Assembly (NCBI GenBank): GCA_942159475.1
Contig: OW804096.1
Span: 139,923,442 to 139,987,441, forward strand
Direction of reading: 5' to 3'
Source: Sthenelais limicola
Lineage: Eukaryota > Annelida > Polychaeta > Phyllodocida > Sigalionidae
Length of the DNA: 64,000 nucleotides
Shown: in pieces, positions 47,101 to 59,100 of the stretch
Layout of the letters: each line of letters starts with the position of its first letter
Position numbering within the stretch: position 1 is the stretch's first letter
Notes under the pieces: generated by a model
What the model was told of the DNA's origin: nothing
Databases searched by the model: none
What the model saw: only the letters and a program-made list of their open reading frames with translations
Program-made: the position numbers and the translations under genes

Positions 47101-50100
47101 TATGTATTGAATAGAACAGAGTTTGTAAAGAACTATGTCCTACTGACCTCATAATGCTATAAAGTGAGCAAAAATCAATGATGATTATAAGATTGTGGTC
47201 AATAATCTATCTCTAATATCATAACCAAAAAACTCTTAAATTCTTATCCAAAAAACGGTAACTGATAAAATGCCTTTGAATTACCAAGTAGCTTCTATAT
47301 ATATATATATCGTATTTTTATTCTGATAAGACAGTTACATGTTTCAGAAAGGGACGCCAGCCTCTCGCAATTAAGGTCTTCCTGGGGTATCCCATTCGTT
47401 AATACCTGTTACAAATTACTGGTTATTGAATTGTACATTAATCTGTCTGTTCAAAACCGATATAGAGTTAAACGCAATAAACAAGAGCCAGCCCTTTACA
47501 TACCAATCTACAATATTTATAAGGGTGTTGATAAATCTACAATGATAATTTTAAGATAATCCGACATTTTAGTTGTATTGTTCATAGTTCAATGTTCAAA
47601 GTCAATGTCCAGTCAATGTTGAATTCAATTTAAATCACCCTTCTATTTCTAATCATTACTCTGCATTAATGCATGGCTCAAGTGCGTAACTAGTTTTTAT
47701 CATATGAGATCAATTCTAAGAACTACATAACAGTTTATACATTTAACAATGACTAAAGGTTACATATAAACAGATTACAGTATCATGAAAATAAAGAACA
47801 ATGTAATTTCATTGATTTAGAAGTATTGTTGTATCGATTTTACATAAGGTCTTGTGAGTCTTTTATTTGGTGGCTGATCATTTTCTCAATGATCTGTTGA
47901 GCAATACGCAATTTATTCATCTGACAAATATTCGTCATAATCACACAAATAAGTTGTCTTCAAATATTGCCGAAATTGTATTCTTGTTTTGGTTTCCTGA
48001 ATATTATCAGGTAGATTGTTCCACAAACTTGTTAATGAATATACATTCTTTGAGACGGCAGGCAGGTTCCGGTAGCGGTAGCGGTGCAACGGGTACTGTT
48101 TTCATAGAATTAATTCTGGATTTTACAAACATTTATGCTGTCTATCAGGTCAAATTCTTTTACATATATCTTAATAAGAATATCTCTTTCCAGAGAACCT
48201 TTAATTTCAACATAGTTTGTCCAGGAAAGATGAGATTTAAACTTTGAATGAAGTGCGTTGGAAAGGGTAACAGATACGGCAGGGATTGCATACAGTCATC
48301 GGCCCCCATAGACTCCCATATCAAAATCACAAAGTTTATACTCCTGTTTCTACATGATAACGATGAGAAATTGTTTTGATCTCAACATATGTGATACTTA
48401 CAATATCAAACTTTGTGTCAATCAAAGCAATTAATTTTTGACGAATGTTTTCTATATTTTAGGGGGGCTTAAATCTCAAAATTTTACTATGGGACTCTAT
48501 GGGACATGCACCCAATACCGCTCAAAAGTCAACCCCTGGTTCGCAGCGCCACCTGCAATCACATGACTTTCCGTCTCAAAGAATACGACTTTTTAAAAAT
48601 GTAATTTTTTGGTGTCGGAACAACCAATTTCTTGCCTTTACCTGGAATAACCTCCCAATATGGCCAAGAAATTATATAATGAATATTTACCATCTATCAT
48701 TTCTTGGCTAGTGTTGTCCATGATCTTCTGCCAAGGGATGTTGAGTGCAGTGTTACTACTATGAAATGAAATGAGCAGTGCATGAGTGCTTATAGTAATT
48801 AGTGTAAGAGGAAAGATGATAGCTGTTAATATGCATAGAAGAATCAGTTATTCTATCCGTCCATAGCAGTGTGCTTTACTCATTTGTGGTCTGTTTCAGG
48901 AAAATGAGTCACAAGTCGCAAAATTGACATTTTTCAAATTAGATTATTTATAAGAATCCTTGCTTAGAATGTTTTCAATTTTGGTGTTCTTAGAGCTGCT
49001 AGTAGTATCAATACAGGTACTAAATTTCAAGACATTGTAATAAATATATCTTGCATTACTAAGTTCATCTAATAGAGTATATTTAGCTTCTTTACTAGTA
49101 ATTGGCCACCCCAAAGATATTGCAAACTCTTTTTTTTAAAAAAGAATATCAAATTAAAAATATAGAAATATTTAATAAATGTCCTTAATGTTTACTATCA
49201 TTGGAATTGGCTTGATCTCATCGTTTCAAATATGATGATATCTCAAAATCCATATTTTGTGACTTATGACTCATTTTCCTAAAACAGATCACTTTTGGCA
49301 TGTTGCGTTTAATCCTGGCGAGTTGTTATAACCATAATATTATGGGATGTCCATTTTCATCTGTGGGTTTCCTCCATGGGTAAGGTTGTGTGTAAAGTAT
49401 GGAGGTCATTAATAGATTACTAATTGATTGTTAATTAGGTAATTGGGATAGACCTATAATGATTAGATATGATTAGAGAATGGAAAATTATTAAATATAC
49501 ACAGTGTGTGATTTGATTTTGTGTCTGAAGTGTTAGTGGCATTCTATGTTGTTTATGTCTGGGGGTAGCTTGTTCCATGTCTTGGCACCAGAAGGAAGTT
49601 GCATTGTGTGGAGGACCTTGTTTGTCGCTGGGATGGGTTAGCTGGTGTCACGATCCATAATACCATTATATTTAAGGTTACGTAATATCACCTAATGTTA
49701 TGTCATATTACCAAATATTATTATATAAGGTTACATTGAATTTATGAATATTATATTAATCATGTAAGGTGACTAGGGCAAGTCTAGTCCACATCAGGTA
49801 ATTCTTGGAACACTCCATAGGGGGTCACCCTGACCCACCTACGGGTTCAACCCAGCTCTATGGTACCTGATTGGTCAGCCACTAATTATATCTCATTGGT
49901 TAATTAACTAAAGAAGGCTGACCCAAATAATAATCTCTTCTCTCTTATTGGTTTTATGTAAGCGACCCCCTGTGGTCAACTACACTCTAAGAAGAAAGGG
50001 TTCTAACAACCCTTAAGGGTTCTTCGGCTTGTCGACATGGCAGAACCCCTAATGGTTCTTGTTAGAACCCTTTTTTGAGGGTTCTAAGTAGAACCCCCGT

Positions 50101-53100
50101 TTCGGGAATAGGCAGGGTTCTACATAGAACCCTGGATTTGAAGAACCCTTTGAGGAACCCTCTGGCCAAAATCGGTAGGGTTCTACATAGAACCCCTTAA
50201 TATGGTTCTTCAAAAACTAGTTGATTTTATTATTGTTTTTATTGCTGAAGTAACATCACTTTTCATCAAATTATTCAACATATTCCATTTCATGGCGTGG
50301 ATAGTATGTTCCCTTATTCTTCAGTGGGTATTCCAGTCGATACATCCTTCCGTCCTTCTGCATTGATGTAATGTAGATCCTGTAAATAAAAATAAAATCC
50401 CTTTGGTGGTCCCTAGGTCACATCTTTAAATCGTAATCAATAGTCTATAGCCATAATTGTGGTTGTCCTACATTGGCAGTCCTATTCTCCTTCCCTTGTC
50501 CGAATAGAGGAAGAGAAACAACTGGTTTCAATCCACATGTCCATTCTCAATCCTTACTATCCATCTCTCTGAGTCTTGCATGTATCCTGGGAATAAATGA
50601 AACATAATGCATTAATACAAAGGTTGATTTACTACTTAGGAATATGAAAGGCTTGCTAGGACCTCTCTCCTGTGCCCGCCCAGGCGTGACTGGCTTGTGA
50701 GCCCAGTATGTAGGTCACGAGCCAGGTAGGGCCAGTGTTCTGATGCGTGCTCCCAGGGCTCTACACCTGCTACACCCGGCACACCCAGACTCTATGCTTT
50801 ATGTAAATCACTGTACACCTGTCTATGTCCATGATCATTCTCCGGGAATCATTTATCATCCTAATGTATAAGATATAATCTTATGTAGGAGAAATTCGTA
50901 CGAAAATACAATTGCAAAATAAGATAGTCTACTTTTAAATCATCTTCCATTCAACTCTAAAACGGGAAGGTTAGGATGCTGATCAGGGATATAGAAGTAA
51001 GAATAGCCATAGAAAATCTGTGCGGACTGGGAATTTAATGATCATATAAACCTATGAATGGTATGTTTGTAATCCTAGGAAAATCCTCCTCATTCCTAAA
51101 TACATTTTTAACGATTATATAAATATCATTTCTACTGATACTCTTAATCGTTGCTAGTTGTAAAGAAATTATATTGACAGTTTATTTATTGTGAACCTTT
51201 AAGGAATATTCGAACGAAATTAGAGTATGTATTTAGCTTTGAGTTAAAGAACCCTTCAAGTGCACGAAGAACCCTTAAATCGCTGAAGAACCCCTATGGT
51301 TCTAGATGGAACCTCCGGTGGTCCTGAAGAACCCTTTTAGGTGTTGAAGAACCCTAGGGTTCTTGGTAGAACCCTGAGGTTCTATCAAGAACCCTAAAGA
51401 ACCCTTTTTTCTTAGAGTGTACTTAATATTGTATACGATTGGTTATTTGCATTTAACTAACATGATTGGATGCGGGCACGCATGCCCAATGAGCATGTTA
51501 ATCACATGACTTTTATAAAATATTCTAAACAGGACCAAATCTCTGCTTATTATTATTAGCACTAGCCTAGACCAAAGGCTAGTTCTTGGTACCTGCTATG
51601 CATAATTCCAAGAATGAGGTAGTCTCTATGGTATTGTAGGGATGTCCATTATTTTTATACTCGGGTCAGATCTTCACAAAATGCACAATTGGCAGACCTA
51701 CACATATAGTAAATTCTGCTAAATTATACTGAAAAATGGTTAATACTATATATATCTGAGTGTGGTGGTTTTATATATCTTATGTCAGTATCAAATCTTA
51801 CGACTGGTCTCGCAGTCCGAGCTGTCCGCTGGTGTAGACTGCGCCACTAAGGGCTTGGGTTGTTCCGAACTTGCAACCTTTATGTAATCTTTCCTTCTTA
51901 TATTATGTTTTATCCAACTCATGTTATATTGTCCTTTCTTGTTCCTTAATATGTCATCAATCATCTTGTATTTTATATCAAAACCTTACTCTTACCTAAT
52001 TTTCTAGTTCTTATAATCAACATGTACCTATGTCATGTAATCCTTTTAATCGGTGCTGATTACCATTGCTAACACCTGTTTTACTGATTTGCCCTGTTAT
52101 TTATATGTCCTAGTGGCTGGTTCACTCAGGGTTGGTGCTAGAAGAGCTGTCTCGAATAAATACCGTTGCAGCAGGTTAAATGCCTTGTTCTGTATTTATT
52201 TAGTTCAGAGATCCAAACCCGAAATCATTACATGAGCATATTTGATGTTGCCTTGAGTCAAACAATCTGTTTCGTTATGTTGAACTAAATTTTGAACAAC
52301 ATTTCTGTCTTAAATATGAATTATTTGAGAGGATTGGTGAAGGTCAATTGTACATTTTATAACGATTTCACCCACTCATCAACCTCCTATTACCTAGTAG
52401 TAATAATGATCTGACATTGCTATCAAATGTAATTTAATGTACAGAAAATTCTTAACGAGCTTATGGGTCAGATTTTCAGAAAATGTACAATTGGCAGCTG
52501 TACACATACAGTAAAGTTTGCTAAATTAGGCTGAAAAATGATGAATACCGGGAATATATCTGAGTATATTTTGTATCACATTGATTTAAAGTATCAGTTC
52601 TGTTATGTTAAACTGCATTTTGAACCTTATTTCTGTCTGAAATGGGGGTTATTTGAGAGGATTGGTGATGGCGAATTGTACATTTTCTGAAAATCTGACC
52701 CAGATAGACATTGCAGTATGGGCCCAGAGTGGAGAGGGTCCCTCCAAACTAAGGGAAAGCCTCTTGCTCTAATCTACAAAATGCCTTGAGTAGGATGTCT
52801 ACTCCAGGGTGGGGAAAGCCATTAGCGCAGTAGGCTTCTACTCACTGACATACCATTCTGTTAGCCTAGACTGATTAATGGGTCAGATTTTCAGAAAATG
52901 TACAATTGGCAGCTGTACACATTTAGTAAATTCTGCTAAATTAGGCTGCAATTTAGTCAATACTAGGTAAATTTGAGTATATTCGGCATTGCATTGATTC
53001 TGGCAATCTGTTTGGCTATGTTAAACTGTATTTGAACTTTTATTTTCGTCTGAAATTTGGGTTATTTCAGAGGATTGGTAAAGTTGAATTGTACATTTTC

Positions 53101-56100
53101 TGAAAATGTGACCCTAATAAATTTACGCTTTCATACACATTGATACAACTTATAAACAAGTGGTTGCAAGCTAAACATCAACTTAAGATTTTCTGCCCCG
53201 GCCTTTTATAAGAAAGAGTAGGCTATTAACCTACTAGTTTCAGTATTTAAATAACCATTAAAGAAATAAATAGTTTCAGTATTTAAATAACCATTAAAGA
53301 AATAAATTGTCCTACACGAGTGTTCCTTAAATTATGAGTCGAGTCTTCGGAAAACCTATAATTGGCCTTCAACGATCCTCTCAAATAACTGAACTTTAAG
53401 GCAAAAATCAGGTTCAAAATACAGTTCAATATAACCAGACGGATTTATTGAATGAATACGATACATAATACACTCAAATATACCTGGTATTTATCAATCT
53501 TCACTCTAATTTAGCAGAATTTGATGGATGTGTAGAACTGTAGATTATGCATTTTCTGAAAATCTGACTCTTATAGTGTAGGCAAAAGTTCTTGAGGCAT
53601 AAATATTACTCACCTGGTGATTATATGGACATTAACGGCAGTTGTGCGCAACACTATAAAAAAAAACATATATAAATTTATCCACATCCACACGTACCAT
53701 TGACACAAAACACAAAGCTGGAGACACAGTATTTTTATTTAGACTACAGTTAAATAAATGTGATTATTCTGAAAGTTCATAGCACATGAAATTATAATAA
53801 ATGGAAAATCTATTCAGTCTGTTTCTTACCTCATTTATAAATGTCTAACTTATAGTCGTTTAGGCTGCCTTTCCATTGACGCGGTTTTTCATGCCGCGCG
53901 CGGCGCGCGGCACGCGGCAAATAATCGCTCACATGCATTTCTATTGAGCCCTTTCCATGGGCGCGGCTACCCGCGCGGGTCGTTGCCGCGCGGTAAAACG
54001 AATCGCTCACTGCTCGATTTTTTTTCTCTTGCCGCGCGGTAGCCAATGGTCTCTGGGTTGAGAATCAAATCCGCTTGCGGTTTCCTCATGTTTTATAAAT
54101 AGTTTAGCCGCGCGGCAAGCCGCCTAGCGGGTTGCCGCGCGGTAAAAATCCTCGTCAATGGAAACCCAGCCTTAAAGGCCCAAATTAAGAAAGCTTAGTT
54201 GAAAAGTCTGTTTAGCACAAGAGGGCTCTGAGAGTGTTGTGTGACGTCACAAAGTGCGCCTGAAATGTACATTTTAAACCTACCTTCAACCCACTCTCCC
54301 AGCAATTGAAAGAATTATTCAATACAGGTATTTGAAGACACAAGAGGAAAAATAGCTATGTTCCCTTTCACTGTCATCGCTTGAAGCCATTGCCCAGAGA
54401 ACTATTCCTGTAATACAGTTTGTACGGGATTTGCTAGTGGGACAGTGGGGCCCACATCTTCCCACTCTCCTTGTTCCTTCTCCAACCATCTTTCTCTTTC
54501 GAGTTGTCCCTCCCGCCGCCCCTCTTGCCCCTCCCCTCTCCCCCTCCGCTCCGTCCCATAGTGAAGCAATGATGTGCCGTGGTACCTTCCATGACGCCAT
54601 GCTTTGGGTGACCCAGATACCTGGTGTAGGGGCACTGATAGGTTTGTTTTCAGGCAGCACTGGGGGCCCTGGATGGGGGTGCTCAATGTCAACCCATTTC
54701 TAACCCCTTTCCAACCCTAATTTGTTAATGAAACATAGTGGAATGGCTTGGCACCATTTTTGGCAATGTGTATGTGAAATATAATGAAGATCTGGCCAGC
54801 GGTTTCAGAGAAGATAGCGGTTTAAGGCTCCAAACGCTTATCTCATTAAGATATAGATGTTTTGGTCTGCTCACCTGCATTCGTAGCCTGAATGGTAGCA
54901 CTGCCCACCGCCACCTCCTTTCTTTTTAGTGGCAATAAGGAGACTTGTTTAGTATGTTTATTTCATGTTCATTTCAAGATTTTGCGCACTTTGTGACGTA
55001 GGCAAACAGTGGTGCCTTGAATGGAGTGTTAAACTGTGGAACTACTTTTTCCCTCCTTTGAATGGGTAAAACCCACTAAATATTAGGTTTTATTAAGTAA
55101 AAACTTGGACGGTTACATTTGAATACCGTAATAGGAAAGAAGTTGATTTTCTCATGATATTTTGGGGTTTAGTGAAACTTTAAGCTATTCAGGTGTCCAA
55201 GTTTCGTCCCTTTGTGGACGAGTTATTAAACAGTCTACTCCTCTTTTCGTCCTATTTCTTTTTCATCTTAGTCCTTTTTTCAGCAAGGGTGGGATTGTGG
55301 GGGGGGGGGGGGGAACAGTTACTAACCCTCTAGAGGAAATGCGTGAGGAAGATGGTAGTGACCGGTGACCGGAGGTCTGAGGTACCCGGATGAGGAAGTA
55401 GTATTGACCTGTACTTCCGGTCAATGGCGCCAGCATTGAAGCAATGGGGGAAAAATCCCGTTTTTAGTAACATGTCATCCTATTGGGCGAGTTCTGTGTC
55501 ACTGGATTTTGTTACAATGCCGTCAGAAGCCCTACATTTTTAGCCAATAAGAGACTTGCTTACTTAGTCCCTTGGCAAGAACAAAAAGAAGATTGGGATG
55601 GGAGAGAGATAGCATTGTGGTGCAATAGAACATAACTCGGTTAATATATTATCTAGGTCCATATGCACAATACCCACTTGAAACTTTGCTCCTTGTGCAT
55701 CCTTGACTTAGTAAAGCAAATCCAGGTCTATTGTGTACATGTTTCTAGATAACATGTCCAATATATTCTCCCTTGATCTCCACAGTTTTTTTCATAAAAT
55801 TTTTATTCCCGAGAAACTCACAATAATGTGATACATTCCATCACGAGGATCAAAAAGTAAAAACACTGGTCCAGTTTAAACAAAGCTACAATCTCTACTC
55901 ATAGAATTTAATACACAATTAGACCATGCGCATTCTATAACCGGGAGTTCCATATCTGTGAACTGATGTAGAACTAATTCTTTATCGATGGGACTTGTTT
56001 TTCTGATGTCACATCTAAAGGAAGAAGAGGGAACATATATACTAATAAACTTATGGTACTTGTTCTACGCAGGCAAGGGAATGTAGAACTTGTTTTCCGG

Positions 56101-59100
56101 CAGAGTGGTATCACTCTGCCTCCAAACTCGTTCTACATTTCCTGCCCGCTCCGAACTTGGTTTCATAAGTGGTTATTATATTCTACTCGCAACATGCTTT
56201 ATAAAGCAATTTAAATCATCTTCTACATCTCATGTTATTTTAGAGAATGAAAAGAGCTGTCAGTAATTGAAAATTTATTGGACGAGATTCGTACACATAA
56301 GCACAATGCCATAGGCAGAGTGCTTATGCAGACGAAACAAGTCCAATAAATTTTCAATTATGACAGCCAGTTCCATTCTATATTTATTATATGGGCATAA
56401 CACGTGATCATATATCATGTATAAATCTGAAAAAGTAGCCGACTCGGTGAAAGATGTCCCAGAGACATTGTGAACACCACCAAGTCTGCAGGCCTATGGC
56501 TATAGATTTGTTGACGTGCTTTGTGCAGACCCAAAGGTACTTGTCTAAGTTGTTCATTTCTTGTTTTTGCCAACGTAGAACTATGGAATTAACAATTTAA
56601 ATAAGCGCTTTCGGATCTCCACAAAGCATGTCAACAGACTGTGAAGGTAACATTAGAGCTATTTTTAAGATGAAATTGGAAAATGTTAGCTCTATACACA
56701 CCGTCAAATATGTTTCATTATAATTACTAATCCTCTACTATTCTACTACAAGCTCATGCATTTCAATACACCAAAGTGTTCTTTCAAACAGAGTTCCGAG
56801 TGGTTGTATACACATTGTTAATGACTTTGACATATTTCTTTTACATGCATCACTAAATAAAAAAATATTACAAGCTTGTGGGTCAAGTCTTCTTAAAATG
56901 TATAATCAGCCTTCACAAATCCTCTCAAATAACCAGAATTCAGGTTCAAAAAGGCAAAAATCAGGTTCAAAATGCAGTTCAACATAATCAGACAGATTTA
57001 TTGAATAAATACACTACAGAATTAATTAAGATATAGGCTACCTAGTATTTATCCATTATCACTCTAATTAATAGAATTTGATACATTTGTAGAACTGTAG
57101 ATTGTGCATTTTCTGAAAATCTGACCGATTCTTTGATTGCCTCATATCAAAAACAATACAGAGGTTGTCCACTCATAAAATTGGAAAATGTTAGCTCTAT
57201 ACACACCGTCAAATATATTTCATTATATTACTAATCCTCTACTATTCAAGCTCATACTACAGCATTTCAATACACCAAAATGTTCTTTCAAACAGAGTTC
57301 TCAGTGGGCGTAAACGCGTTGTTAATGACCTTGACATATTTTTTTTTACATACATCTCTATTACAAGCGTGTGGGTCAAGTCTTCGGAAAATGTACAATT
57401 GACCTTCATCAATCCTCCCAAATAACCAGAATTGAGGGCAAAAATCAGGTTAAAAAATGCAGTTCAACATAACCAGACAGATTTATTGAATGAATACAAT
57501 ACAGAATGAATTAAGATATATCTAGTATTTATCAATTTTCACTCTAATTTAGCAGAATTTGATACATTTGTAGAACTGTAGTTTGTGCATTTTCTGAAAA
57601 TCTGACCCATTCTTTGAATCGCCTCATATCAAAACAATACAGAGGTTGTCCACTCAAAAATTGGAAAATGTTAGCTCTATACACACCGTCAAATATATTT
57701 CATTATATTACTAATCCTCTACTATTCTACTACAAGCTCATAGGCCCTACTACAGCATTTTAATACACCAAAATGTTCTTTCAAACAGAGTTCTCAGTGG
57801 GCGTAAACGCGCTGTTAATGACCTTGACATATTTCTTTTACATACATCACTATTACAAGCGTGTAGGCTAGGATTCGCTATCTAACATATTTTTATTCAG
57901 GATTAATCAGGAGTCGCGCTCTCTTGATTGAGTATTTTTCGTTATGTTTTATAACAGCACAATAGGGGACTTGCATATTCGCCATCTTGAAACGTAATTC
58001 GCATGGAATTATGGGAGTTGTATGTCAGCGTAAAATCTATTGAAACATACCATCTTCAACATGGAATATGTATCGGTACTCCAATATCAATACCTGTATG
58101 TTATTCATGTTTCCATAACGCAGGCCTCCATATGTCCCATCATGCATTAGGTTTGTAGAGATCATTCATACGAGCTATGATATAGGTGAAAATATCCTTG
58201 GGGTTTTTTTTATGAATATTTGTAAAATATTTGTTTGTCAGATTTTAACTGAATCCATCCCAGCATGCACTGTAATATACATGCGCAGTACGTGAGACAT
58301 ACAAATCCCCTATTGCATTTAATAGTATACTTAAATGATTTGATAAAGAACTAATACAAGTGTAAGTATAAGTTTTTGTTGGTTAATTGTGTTGTTTATC
58401 ACTCTGAGCGATCTATAGGCCAGTTCAGGTGCATTGCCCCATGACCAATGCTACCTACAAATCGTTGACAAATAAGATACATGAGATGATATTTTATTTG
58501 ACATAACAGATGTAAAGTTGACAAAAACGTTATGAACTTTTCAAATTAGAGTTCTTCCAGTTCATGCCGTGCTTGCTTACCTTGACATATATATATATAT
58601 ATATGGGTCAGATTTTCAGAAAATGTACAATTGGCAGCTTTACACATTTAGTAAATTCTGTTAATTAGGCTGCAATTTGGCCAATACTAGGTAAATCGAG
58701 TATATTTGGCATTGCATTGATTCTAGCAATCTGTTTGGTTAGGTTGAACTGTATTTTGAACTTTATTTTCTTCTGAAATTTGGGTTATTTGAGAGAATTG
58801 GTGAAGGTAAATTCTACATTTTCTGGCGACTTTTTATTATTGAAGATTTGGAATGATGAACATGCATGCCCATGCGATAAAAATATTTTTATTGCACCCA
58901 CTTTATCGCACCTCTCTATAGTGACATGCACATATGTGATGTGTTTCAGGAAAATGAGTCATAAGTCGCAAAATTGATATTTTTCAAAGTGATTTATTCC
59001 CTGGACCTCTTTGTAGGAATGTTCTCATTTTTGTTGTGACTAACGCTGGATGAAGTATGAATACATGTACCAAATTGCAAGACAGTGTATCAAATATTGT

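Larger units (their letters stand above)
56677..57870. repeat. Tandem segmental triplication, ~480-504 bp period
   Basis: TTGGAAAATGTTAGCTCT occurs at 56677, 57181 and 57661, each followed by the same ~200 bp. Units 1 and 2 also include a reverse subfamily-B MITE; unit 3 stops before it. Confidence 0.8.

Noticed and set aside
54319..54703. Overlapping frames on both strands
   Set aside because: C/T-rich composition and no domain; none conserved.
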